A stretch of DNA of 64,000 bases from an uncultured Alistipes sp. GTDB lineage: Bacteria > Bacteroidota > Bacteroidia > Bacteroidales > Rikenellaceae. The stretch lies in the NCBI GenBank assembly GCA_910583985.1, contig CAJTYA010000011.1, positions 28,074-92,073 of the forward strand. Reading direction: 5' to 3'. The stretch's first letter is position 1, and each line of letters starts with the position of its first letter. The position numbers and the translations under genes were made by a program. Positions 17,026 to 27,658 of the stretch are shown here, one piece after another. The notes under the pieces were generated by a model. It worked only from the letters and a program-made list of their open reading frames with translations, was not told the DNA's origin and searched no databases.

Positions 17026-19647
17026 TTATTGTAATTGTGCTTTGATCAGTTCGACGGCCTTGAAAATGGCCTTTTCGATGCCGGACGGGTTCTTGCCGCC
17101 GGCCGTAGCGAAGAAGGGCTGTCCGCCGCCGCCGCCGTTGATTTCGCGGGCCGCTTCGCGGATCACCTTCGAGGCATTCACGCCCTTTTCGACGATCCGC
17201 TCGCCCAGCATGACCGTGAGCGTCGCCTTGTCGCCGACGACGGAACCCACGACGAACACCAGATTGTCGAATTTGGGTTTGAGTCCGAACGCGATGTCTT
17301 TGACCACATCGGGCAGGAGATTGAGCTGACGGGCCACCAGTACGATGCCGTCCTGCTCTTCGAGCGTCGGTTCGATCGAGTCGATGAGCGAACGGACCCG
17401 CTCCTTGCGGTGTTCGTCGAGCTGCCTGTTCAGGTCGGCGTTTTCATCGACGATCTTCTTGATGGCCTGCGTGATGGAGGGATTGTTGACATACTGTTGG
17501 ATCGTCCGCATCATGTCTTCCAGTCCGTAGACGTACCGCATGGCATACTCTCCGGTCACGGCCTCGATACGACGCACGCCGGCCGAAGTGGCGCTCTCGG
17601 AGAGGATCTTGAAAAACCCGATTTTCCCGGTACGGGCCACGTGCGTACCGCCGCACAGTTCCACCGAATCGCCGTACCGGACGACGCGCACCCTATCGCC
17701 GTATTTCTCGCCGAAGAGCATCATCGCGCCCAGTTCCCGCGCCTCTTCGATGGGGCATTCGCGCCGTTCTTCGAGCGGATCGTCGCGACGGACGTCCTCG
17801 TTGACCCGTCGTTCCACTTCGCGGAGCTGCTCGTCGGTCACTTTCTGGAAATGCGAGAAGTCGAAACGCAGATACTCCGGACACACGAGCGATCCTTTCT
17901 GTTCGACATGTTCGCCCAGAACGGCACGCAACGCCTTGTGCAGCAGGTGCGTCGCCGTATGGTTGGCGGCCGACGAAGCTCTCAGACGCTCGTCCACCAC
18001 GGCCCGGAAGGTCGATTCGAGGTCTTCGGGCAACCCGTCGACGATATGGACGATCAGGTTGTTCTCCTTCTGCGTATCGGTCACGGCGATGCGCTCGCTG
18101 CCGTTGTCGATATAGCCCTTGTCGCCGGTCTGACCGCCCGAATTGCCGTAGAACGGCGTGCGGTCGAACACCAACTGGTAGTAGGTCTTGTTCTTGGCTT
18201 TGACGCGGCGGTAACGGGATATGCGCACGTCGCTTTCGAGCGTATCGTAGCCGATGAAACGGCTCTCGGCGACCGGGAAAAGCTCTACCCAGTCGTCGGT
18301 ATCGACGGCCGCCGCATTGCGCGAACGCTCCTTCTGCTTGCCGAGTTCGACGGCGAACGCCTCGGTGTCGACCTTCATGCCGTTCTCCTGAGCGATCAGT
18401 TCGGTCAGGTCGATGGGGAATCCATAGGTATCGTACAGCAGGAAAGCCTGCTCGCCGCCGATGGTATCGCCGCCCTCCTCTTTGGTCTTGCGGATCACGC
18501 TGTCGAGCAGGTTGATGCCCGTGGCGAGCGTCTTGAGGAACGCTGTTTCCTCCTCGGCGATCACTTTCTTGATGAGCTCGCGCTGGGCGACCAGTTCGGG
18601 GAACTGTCCTCCCATCTGCTCGGCGAGTCCGTCGACCAGACGGCAGATGAACGGTTCGCCGAAGCCCAGATAGGTATAGCCGTAACGCACCGCCCGGCGC
18701 AGGATGCGGCGGATCACATACCCCGCCTTGACGTTGGACGGCAACTGCCCGTCGGCGATCGAAAAGGCGATGGCCCGCAGATGATCGGCGATCACGCGCA
18801 TGGCCACGTCGTCCTTGCGGTCGGCCCCGTAACGCTTGCCCGACATGCGGGCCAGACGCTGGATCGTGGGCTGGAACACGTCCGTATCGTAATTGCTCTG
18901 CTTGCCTTGCAGCACCATGCACAGACGCTCGAATCCCATGCCCGTATCGACATGCCGCGCCGGCAGCGGTTCGAGCTGCCCGCTGGCCTTGCGGTTGAAC
19001 TGCATGAAGACGAGGTTCCATATCTCGATGACCAGATGGTGCCCCTGATTGACCAGTTCGCGACCGTCTATAGCGGCACGCTCCTCGTCGCTGCGCAGGT
19101 CGAAATGGATTTCGCTGCAAGGACCGCAGGGACCCGTGTCGCCCATTTCCCAGAAGTTGTCGTGACGGTTGCCCAGAATGATGTGATCTTCGGGAAGATA
19201 CTCTTTCCAGTATCCGTAAGCCTCGTCGTCGCGGGCGATACCCTCCTCCGGACTGCCCTCGAAGATCGTGGCGTACAGGCGCTCCTTGGGCAGCTTATAG
19301 ACTTCGGTCAGCAGCTCCCACGCCCATGCGATGGCCTCTTTCTTGAAATAGTCGCCGAAAGACCAGTTGCCCAGCATTTCGAACATCGTATGGTGATAGG
19401 TATCGAGCCCGACCTCCTCCAGATCGTTGTGCTTGCCCGACACCCGCAGGCACTTCTGCGAATCGGCCACCCGGCGGTCCTTGACGGGCGAATTGCCCAG
19501 AAAGAGGTCCTTGAACTGATTCATGCCGGCGTTGGTGAACATCAGCGTGGGATCGCCCTTGACGACCATCGGCGCCGAAGGCACGATCACGTGGCCCTTG
19601 CTGCGGAAAAAATCGAGAAACGTTTGCCTGATTTGATTAGAGTCCAT
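17026..19647 (-). CDS. alaS: Alanyl-tRNA synthetase
   Basis: AlaS charges tRNA-Ala. From the Met at 19647 it is 873 aa and begins MDSNQIRQTFLDFFRSKGH, the family start; a Met 27 bases upstream in the same frame is less likely. The class II catalytic core is followed by the editing domain, whose zinc-binding motifs are HTATHLLHKAL and CGGTHV. The C-terminal domain with GGGGGQPFFATAGGK ends the protein. All parts of a full-length enzyme are present. The promoter box TAATTTTG (minus strand, 19699-19706) overlaps the promoter region of the divergent M23 peptidase pair. Confidence 0.98.
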   Translation of the reverse strand: MDSNQIRQTFLDFFRSKGHVIVPSAPMVVKGDPTLMFTNAGMNQFKDLFLGNSPVKDRRVADSQKCLRVSGKHNDLEEVGLDTYHHTMFEMLGNWSFGDYFKKEAIAWAWELLTEVYKLPKERLYATIFEGSPEEGIARDDEAYGYWKEYLPEDHIILGNRHDNFWEMGDTGPCGPCSEIHFDLRSDEERAAIDGRELVNQGHHLVIEIWNLVFMQFNRKASGQLEPLPARHVDTGMGFERLCMVLQGKQSNYDTDVFQPTIQRLARMSGKRYGADRKDDVAMRVIADHLRAIAFSIADGQLPSNVKAGYVIRRILRRAVRYGYTYLGFGEPFICRLVDGLAEQMGGQFPELVAQRELIKKVIAEEETAFLKTLATGINLLDSVIRKTKEEGGDTIGGEQAFLLYDTYGFPIDLTELIAQENGMKVDTEAFAVELGKQKERSRNAAAVDTDDWVELFPVAESRFIGYDTLESDVRISRYRRVKAKNKTYYQLVFDRTPFYGNSGGQTGDKGYIDNGSERIAVTDTQKENNLIVHIVDGLPEDLESTFRAVVDERLRASSAANHTATHLLHKALRAVLGEHVEQKGSLVCPEYLRFDFSHFQKVTDEQLREVERRVNEDVRRDDPLEERRECPIEEARELGAMMLFGEKYGDRVRVVRYGDSVELCGGTHVARTGKIGFFKILSESATSAGVRRIEAVTGEYAMRYVYGLEDMMRTIQQYVNNPSITQAIKKIVDENADLNRQLDEHRKERVRSLIDSIEPTLEEQDGIVLVARQLNLLPDVVKDIAFGLKPKFDNLVFVVGSVVGDKATLTVMLGERIVEKGVNASKVIREAAREINGGGGGQPFFATAGGKNPSGIEKAIFKAVELIKAQLQ

Positions 19648-19695
19648 ATCGTAGAATATAATATCGGAGTACACTCCTGCGTTAGTTCATGGAAG

Positions 19696-19726
19696 TTGCA
19701 AAATTAAGCAAATTCGTCTAATTTTG
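19696..19726 (+). promoter_or_regulatory. Overlapping divergent promoters for M23 peptidases and alaS
   Basis: On the plus strand TTG (19696-19698), 20 bases, then TAATTTTG (19719-19726) leads into the peptidase pair. On the minus strand TAATTTTG (complement of 19699-19706) points to alaS. The two -7 elements are back to back, so the transcription units may compete for polymerase. Confidence 0.65.
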
Positions 19727-19755
19727 TTGTCTTAGGGCTACGGAAAATACTACGA

Positions 19756-20727
19756 ATGGCAAAAAAACGATATAAATTCAACCCGCAGACTTTCACCTAC
19801 GAAGCGATCGCCATCCCGTTTCGTATCCGCTTCTACCGTATCCTGCGCAAGATTCTGGTCGGGTTCATTCTGGCCTCGGTCGTCAACCTGCTCTTTTCGT
19901 TCTTTTTCTATACGCCCAAGATGTACCGCATCGGCGAACGCAACAACGAGCTGCTGCTCAAATACGACATCCTCAACGACAAGATCGACGCGGCCACGGC
20001 CAAGCTCGAAGAGCTGCGCCACCGCGACAACCGGGTCTACCGCTCGCTGTTCGCGTCCGACTCGCTGAGCCTGCGCGGCGTGTACACCGACTATCCGGAC
20101 GCGAAATACGCCCGCATGGAGGACGACATGTACGCCCCGCTGATGGTCGGCACGTGGAAGAATCTGGACGCCATGTCGCGCCTGCTGTACCTCGAATCCA
20201 AATCGCTCGACCAACTGGAGACGCTTTCGAAGGACAAGGAAGAGATGGCCGAGGCGATTCCGGCCATCTGGCCCATCAACAAACGCAACCTCCGGGGACG
20301 GATCGGGGCCTACGGATCGAGGCTGCACCCCATTTTAGGGCGTGTCAGAAGCCACAAGGGCATCGACCTCGGCGGGCGGATCGGCGATCCGGTCTACGCC
20401 ACGGGCAACGGACGCGTGGCCTTCGACAACATGGGCAGCAGCGGGTACGGCAAGCAGATCGTCATCGAACACGGATTCGGCTACAAGACCCGCTACGCCC
20501 ACCTGAGCAAACTGCTCGTCGAACCGGGCCAGAAGGTGCGGCGGGGCGAACTCATCGGCGAGGTGGGCAACACGGGGCTTTCCAAGGGGCCCCACCTGCA
20601 CTACGAGGTGATATACCGCGGACACACCGTCGATCCGATCAATTATTTCAGCCGCGACATGACGGCCGAGGAGTTCGAAAAGATCATCGCATCGGCCCAA
20701 GCCACCACATACGAAGATGGAGAATAA
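19756..20727 (+). CDS. M23 family metallopeptidase, membrane anchored (first of tandem pair)
   Basis: This is a LytM/M23-type murein endopeptidase. The 323-aa protein has a short basic cytoplasmic N-terminus, one membrane helix (about residues 32-52), a helical region likely to form a coiled coil (60-95), and a C-terminal M23 domain (from about 180). Zinc and catalytic residues are present: His200 and Asp204 in SHKGIDLGG, and HLH at 280-282. It should therefore be an active enzyme and not a degenerate activator. It overlaps the next gene by 11 bases and shares its architecture and length. Confidence 0.93.
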   Translation: MAKKRYKFNPQTFTYEAIAIPFRIRFYRILRKILVGFILASVVNLLFSFFFYTPKMYRIGERNNELLLKYDILNDKIDAATAKLEELRHRDNRVYRSLFASDSLSLRGVYTDYPDAKYARMEDDMYAPLMVGTWKNLDAMSRLLYLESKSLDQLETLSKDKEEMAEAIPAIWPINKRNLRGRIGAYGSRLHPILGRVRSHKGIDLGGRIGDPVYATGNGRVAFDNMGSSGYGKQIVIEHGFGYKTRYAHLSKLLVEPGQKVRRGELIGEVGNTGLSKGPHLHYEVIYRGHTVDPINYFSRDMTAEEFEKIIASAQATTYEDGE

Positions 20728-21688
20728 ACGACCGACCGAATACAGGGACCTCGTGCCCCGGAGGCACGCCCAGCGCGAAAAATTCAAAAAGAAATTTCTT
20801 CGCGGGGTGATCCACGTGTTGGCATGGACGGGTATGGCCGTGCTGTACTACATCGGCTTCTCGTTCTTTTTCGACACCCCGCTCGAATACCGCATGAAGC
20901 ACTCCACGCGCAAGCTCCAGCAGGAGTACGACTCGCTGAGCGAACGCTACGCGACGATCGAGAAGGTGCTCTACAACGTCATCGACCGGGACAAGGCGGT
21001 GTTCCGCACGCTGTTCGAGTCGGACCCGTACAGCTTCGACACGGAGTTCGAAAAGAAAAAATGGGAGGCGCACGAAAATCTGCTGGCCAAATCCAACAAG
21101 GAACTGGGCGAAGAGTTCTTCGCCAAGCTGCGCGCACTCGAAAAACGGGGCAGCGAACAGCTCTACACGTTAGCCTCGCTCGAACAGACGGCCGACTCGC
21201 TGAGAAACCGGATCGACAACATCCCGTCCATCCAGCCCGTCCTCAATAAGGACCTCACGCTGCTGACCGCCTCCTACGGCATGCGCATACACCCTTTTTA
21301 TAAGACGCTGACGGCCCATCAGGGCGTCGACTACACGGTGGGCGAAGGAACGCGCGTGTTCGCCACGGCCGACGGCCGCGTCAAAAGCGTCGTCACGCAG
21401 CGCACCTCGTCGGGCAACACGATCGTCATCGACCACGGGAACGGGTACGAAACCGTGTACAGCCATCTGAACAAAATCTACGCGAAGAAAGGCGACCGGG
21501 TCAAACGGGGCGACATCATCGCCCAGTCGGGCAACACGGGGCTCTCGCTGGCTCCGCACCTGCACTACGAAATCCGGCACAACGGCATGCGGGTGGACCC
21601 CGTCCACTATTTCTTCATGGAACTCGACTACAAGGATTACCGGAAAATGATCCAAATCGCCCAAACCGGCATGCAGTCGTTCGATTAG
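20717..21688 (+). CDS. M23 family metallopeptidase, membrane anchored (second of tandem pair)
   Basis: This is a paralogue of the preceding gene with identical length (323 aa) and layout: basic N-terminus, one membrane helix (about residues 31-52), a charged helical segment (60-165) and an M23 domain (from about 180). The active site is intact, with His201 and Asp205 in AHQGVDYTV and HLH at 281-283. The N-terminal halves of the two differ strongly while the catalytic domains are similar, which suggests an old duplication and different partners or positions in the wall. The 11-base overlap indicates coupled translation. No terminator was seen before glnN. Confidence 0.93.
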   Translation: MENKRPTEYRDLVPRRHAQREKFKKKFLRGVIHVLAWTGMAVLYYIGFSFFFDTPLEYRMKHSTRKLQQEYDSLSERYATIEKVLYNVIDRDKAVFRTLFESDPYSFDTEFEKKKWEAHENLLAKSNKELGEEFFAKLRALEKRGSEQLYTLASLEQTADSLRNRIDNIPSIQPVLNKDLTLLTASYGMRIHPFYKTLTAHQGVDYTVGEGTRVFATADGRVKSVVTQRTSSGNTIVIDHGNGYETVYSHLNKIYAKKGDRVKRGDIIAQSGNTGLSLAPHLHYEIRHNGMRVDPVHYFFMELDYKDYRKMIQIAQTGMQSFD

Positions 21689-21766
21689 CGGGAGGGGTGC
21701 GGTCCGAAAAAACATAAAAATACGTTCGACCCCTCGCCGCGGGACCACAGTGTCGAAAAAAATGTA

Positions 21767-21774
21767 TATTTTTG
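21767..21774 (+). promoter_or_regulatory. Probable -7 element of glnN
   Basis: TATTTTTG fits TAnnTTTG and lies 30 bases upstream of the glnN start. No good TTTG was found at -33. Confidence 0.5.
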
Positions 21775-21804
21775 TGACCTGTTCTACCAACACCAAACGG
21801 GAAT

Positions 21805-23991
<2,187 letters not shown>

Positions 23992-24040
23992 ACGAAACCC
24001 ATCCGCAGCGCCGGTCTTCCCGGTCCTGTCCCGACACTAC

Positions 24041-24069
24041 GCGCCCTCTTCTCCCAGAGAAGAGGGCGC
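24041..24069 (+). terminator. Terminator of glnN
   Basis: A perfect 12-bp stem (GCGCCCTCTTCT at 24041-24052, complement at 24058-24069) closes the loop CCCAG. A short T run follows at 24074-24077. It lies 50 bases past the glnN stop. Confidence 0.87.
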
Positions 24070-24077
24070 GCCGTTTT

Positions 24078-24587
24078 CGGACATCGCAATGCGCCCGGCA
24101 CCCGAATCGGCGGCGCATGCGTTTTCGGAACGAGGGTCGCCCCGACCCGAAACACGAGAAGTCCCTCCCCGACGGGATTCCGAACATCGTACACGGCTTC
24201 GCAACGATACGGAACGTCAGAGAAGCGGCAAAGTCCCCCGGACGAATTCCCGGCGCGTAACCTCCGGAGGTCGACAGAAAGGGCTTCCGGCGAGGGGACG
24301 AACCCAATACCGAACGGCATGCGAGTATGCGGCCGTCGCCGGAACGAACGGCCGAGCCTGCGAACCCGCCACATTCGAAATGCCGCATCCACCTGCATCC
24401 CAATGCCGAGCGGACGAAAAAAGCCGTCCGTACAGCACGGCGGTCAGGCGGTCGTCTTTTCGGCTGGTTTCTCGCGGCGAACGAACGGGAGAGCGGTCGT
24501 ACCGGCATCGGGACGCCCCCTCTCCCGATCCTATGCAGCGCCCGGCTCCGCATCCAATTCCCGCACTTCGGTCAGAAAACGGCTCCG
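24078..24587. other. GC-rich spacer downstream of glnN
   Basis: About 510 bases with several overlapping open frames on both strands but no recognisable protein, RNA motif or promoter. The open frames are explained by the high GC content. Confidence 0.5.
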
Positions 24588-25077
24588 TCAGCACACCACG
24601 CTGACCTCGATCCGTACCGCTCCGGGATAGAAGCGACGCCCGAATCGGCGGGCTGTGGCAGACCGTAGCCCGACTGCGTCTCGAAGCGTCCGATCCGCAC
24701 GCCGACGGAAGGCGGCACATCCAACCCGCATGGCCGCCCACGTCACCGGTCATGCCGATTCCCGCACCGATGTCGAAAAAGAGGGCGCCGTACTCTCTCC
24801 GATACGGGCGAGTACCTTCGAATCCGACATAGAACAGCACGATAAGCAGGGATTCTCGGTGACTGAAATAGAAACCGGTCCCCACCCCGGTCGAGAAACG
24901 GTCGCCGATCTTCACGCCCCGAACGGTGTGCAACTTGACCCGACCGGCCGAGAACGTTCCCACACCGACCGAATACCCCGGATCGGCTTCGTCACGATGC
25001 GTCAAGGGCGTCTGTGCGCGGGGGACACCGACCGACACCGCAGAGACGAGCACCCATCGATACGATTGCCATCGCAT
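24588..25077 (-). pseudogene. Frameshifted small outer-membrane beta-barrel-like gene
   Basis: From the Met at 25077 the minus strand reads a signal-peptide-like start (MRWQSYRWVLVSAVSVG) and then beta-barrel-like strands: YSVGVGTFSAGRVKLHTVRG, VGTGFYFSHRESLLIVLFYV, YGALFFDIGAGIGMTGDVGG. Near 24715-24735 the coherent sequence moves to another frame, reading VPPSVGVRIGRFETQSGYGL. Near 24640 it moves again, giving FYPGAVRIEVSVVC and a stop at 24588. Alternating strand-turn patterns and a hydrophobic C-terminal strand are what a small outer-membrane protein of about 160 residues would show. Two frameshifts point to decay, although sequencing errors would look the same. The function is unknown. 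Confidence 0.6.
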
Positions 25078-25475
25078 GCTTTCTATTTTCGTCGGGGTTC
25101 CCTCTTCCTGTAAACGCGCTGCCTCCGGGCGTGCACCGGTCGCGAAGACAACGGATTCCGAAGACAAGGAGGCAAGGAGACAAAAAGAGAACATCGGAAA
25201 AACAACGTGTTCCCGCCCTCGTTCGCCCGGTTTTCGTTCTTCGGCCGGATTAGGATGGGTCGGACGAATCCGGCCGAAAAACGAAAGAAAAACTTATTTT
25301 CACCGCACGATTCGAATAAAAATCCGTAACTTTATATTCGGTAAAGGCGTTCCCTGCCGAGACGCTTTCGAAATACCCGCAGCGCACGAGCTCGCAAGTT
25401 GCAGCACGCAGGCAGTTGTCAACGGGAGGCCCGCATACCTTCGAACGAACGATTCGACAAAAAACGATAACAGAG
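25078..25475. other. Spacer upstream of S41 peptidase
   Basis: About 400 bases between the pseudogene start and the S41 peptidase start. The last 200 bases are more AT-rich and contain TAACTTTA (near 25327), one mismatch from a -7 box, but no clear -33 element. No gene is called. Confidence 0.45.
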
Positions 25476-27128
25476 ATGAAACCCACAAAATGCTTGCTTG
25501 CGGTCCTTGCGCTCTGGACAGTCACAGGAACGCTGTCCGCCCAAGAACCGGTACCGGTGCTCCGATCGGGAGTCGATCCTATTGCGTTGATCTTGGACGG
25601 AAGACCCTCCCCCGGCGGATGGTGGATCATGCCCGAATTCGATCCGGACGAACTGACGATGACGGCCCGCGAAGCGGTATTCGCTTCGGACGTCGATACG
25701 ATGAGAATCGTGCTCGACGAATGGCAAAGCAAAGATTTCGACATTCTGACGGCCGAAGGAGACACCGCCCACGTACGGGTCTCCCGCACGGCGGCCAATC
25801 CTTTCGAAAGTCCTTCGCCCCGGATCAAGTCCGTCTCGCCTTCCGGCCTTCTGAGCCGTGAACAGGCCGCCTTCGACATACAGGCGTTGGTGTACGCGCT
25901 GAGCGAAGTGCATCCCGACCTCTTCTCGATATGCCGCCAAGAGGATTTCTTCCATGCCGTCAACACGACCACCGCATCGCTGCCCGACTCCGTCAGCCCG
26001 ATGGAACTGTATCGGACGGCCGCTCCGATCGTGGCGATGCTCGGCGACGGTCACACGCATCTATGGTTTCCCTACAACAGCGTCTTTACCGCCGATCTGA
26101 AACGCATGCCCCTGTATGTCAACGTGCTGACCGACCGGACGCTGATATGCAAAAGCAGCCTCGATTCTCTCGTGCCGCGGGGAGCGAGGGTTCTCGGCAT
26201 CAACGGACAGAGTGCCGACCGAATGATCGACGCCATGCTGCCCTTCGTAAGCGGCGAGCGTCCCCATTTCCGACTTTCACGCATCAACAGCGATTTCACC
26301 GCGCTCCATCAGATGCTGTTTCCTGCGGACTCGTACGAAGTTTCATTTATTCCGCAAGGCGCCAAAAAGCCCCGAACCGTCACGCTGCCGGCGTCTCTGT
26401 GGGAAGACATCGAGAAAAGATGCCCCCGTCCGAGCACCTCGCGCCACGTCGCCGACTACTCCCTTCATACGGACAGCGCCGCAAATTTCGCCGTCATGGA
26501 TTTCCGTTCGTTCCAGAATCCCGAACGCATGGAAGCGTTCGCCGACTCCATGTTCAGGACCTTGCACCGGCAGGGAATCGAAAATCTTATCATCGATTTG
26601 CGCAACAACGGCGGAGGCAACAGTTACGTGGGCGACATCCTGCTGCGTTACATATCTCCCGAACCCTTCACCCAGATGGAAAAAATCATGATGCGCATCA
26701 CCCCGCTGACCGCCAAACTCATGGGAGGCGGGCAAACGCCTAAATTCGTTTTCAACGAGATATCTTCCGAAAAATACCAACAACCGCGCACCGCCGAAGA
26801 GGGCCATTACCGGGGCCGTGTCTACCTGCTGACGTCGAACAAGACCTTTTCATCGGCCGGTTCGTTCGCATGGACGTTCAAAGAGTGCGGAATCGGTCCC
26901 GTCATCGGGGAGGAAACGGGCGGCATGAACGTCTGCTACGGCGACGTGCTGAATTATCGCCTTCCCGTTTCCGGCCTCTCGTGCAGCCTATCGTACAAAC
27001 GGTTCTGGCAATTCCGGGCGGACGAAAACGACATCCACGGCACGATACCCGACATCGCGGTTCCCGCTGCCGAGGCGATGGATGCCGCGATGAAACTCAT
27101 CGAGAAAAACAACGGGAAAAGGAAATAA
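25476..27128 (+). CDS. Secreted S41 family peptidase
   Basis: S41 peptidases are serine proteases related to C-terminal processing and tricorn enzymes. From the Met at 25476 the protein is 550 aa and opens with a signal peptide, MKPTKCLLAVLALWTVTGTLSA, so it acts in the periplasm or outside. An upstream ATG at 25416 lacks this feature. The N-terminal 130 residues match no domain I recognise. The peptidase domain has LRNNGGGNSYVGD and the nucleophile region TFSSAGSF with Ser460, followed by GPVIGEETGG. No PDZ-like segment is evident. It is a single-gene unit with a strong terminator. Confidence 0.9.
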   Translation: MKPTKCLLAVLALWTVTGTLSAQEPVPVLRSGVDPIALILDGRPSPGGWWIMPEFDPDELTMTAREAVFASDVDTMRIVLDEWQSKDFDILTAEGDTAHVRVSRTAANPFESPSPRIKSVSPSGLLSREQAAFDIQALVYALSEVHPDLFSICRQEDFFHAVNTTTASLPDSVSPMELYRTAAPIVAMLGDGHTHLWFPYNSVFTADLKRMPLYVNVLTDRTLICKSSLDSLVPRGARVLGINGQSADRMIDAMLPFVSGERPHFRLSRINSDFTALHQMLFPADSYEVSFIPQGAKKPRTVTLPASLWEDIEKRCPRPSTSRHVADYSLHTDSAANFAVMDFRSFQNPERMEAFADSMFRTLHRQGIENLIIDLRNNGGGNSYVGDILLRYISPEPFTQMEKIMMRITPLTAKLMGGGQTPKFVFNEISSEKYQQPRTAEEGHYRGRVYLLTSNKTFSSAGSFAWTFKECGIGPVIGEETGGMNVCYGDVLNYRLPVSGLSCSLSYKRFWQFRADENDIHGTIPDIAVPAAEAMDAAMKLIEKNNGKRK

Positions 27129-27145
27129 CACCGCACGACAACCAC

Positions 27146-27189
27146 AAAGTCCGTAACCGACGGCAAACATCCGGCAGGTTACGGACTTT
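27146..27189 (+). terminator. Terminator of the S41 peptidase gene
   Basis: A 13-bp stem (AAAGTCCGTAACC at 27146-27158, complement at 27177-27189) encloses an 18-base loop and is followed by T residues. It begins 18 bases past the stop codon. Confidence 0.8.
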
Positions 27190-27191
27190 TT

Positions 27192-27658
27192 CGACAAGAG
27201 CGCCGCATGCAGGCACCGGCGCCGCCACGGGCACCGGCACAACACGACACGCTCTTAGCCCCTTGCTCCGGATTCCGGCCGTAAAAACCGTCCATCCGCA
27301 CATCGGTCGCTCGGCAAGGCATCAGAGATGCCCCGACAGACGTCGTTTTGAACAGGGTCGAGACGGGAGTAGGCCCTATAGTCCGGGAAATGCCCAACAA
27401 ACCACAGGAAACTCCGTGCGAAGATTTTATATCGTACCGGGAATCGGTCCGTTCGTCTCGTGCCGGCCGAGTCCCGGTACATGAAACGGGAGCCGCCGGC
27501 ACGGGAGAGCGTCGCCTTATCGGTCGAAAAGCGTACCGCAAGATTCCGGACGGGTCCCGTCGAAAACGGTCCGTCACACTCGAAAGCAGACGAAGCGAAA
27601 ACGGGGCCGGACAGGAGCTTTACAAACCGGGCGGAAAAAGCTCCGCCGAAAAGCCCCG
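27192..27658. other. GC-rich spacer between S41 peptidase and addB
   Basis: About 470 bases between convergent genes. Open frames on both strands give Arg/Gly-rich translations with no family resemblance. No terminator was found for addB here. Confidence 0.45.

Noticed and set aside
17035..19707. 890-aa open frame on the plus strand
   Set aside because: It lies opposite alaS, which has full family motifs; long antisense frames are expected at this GC content.
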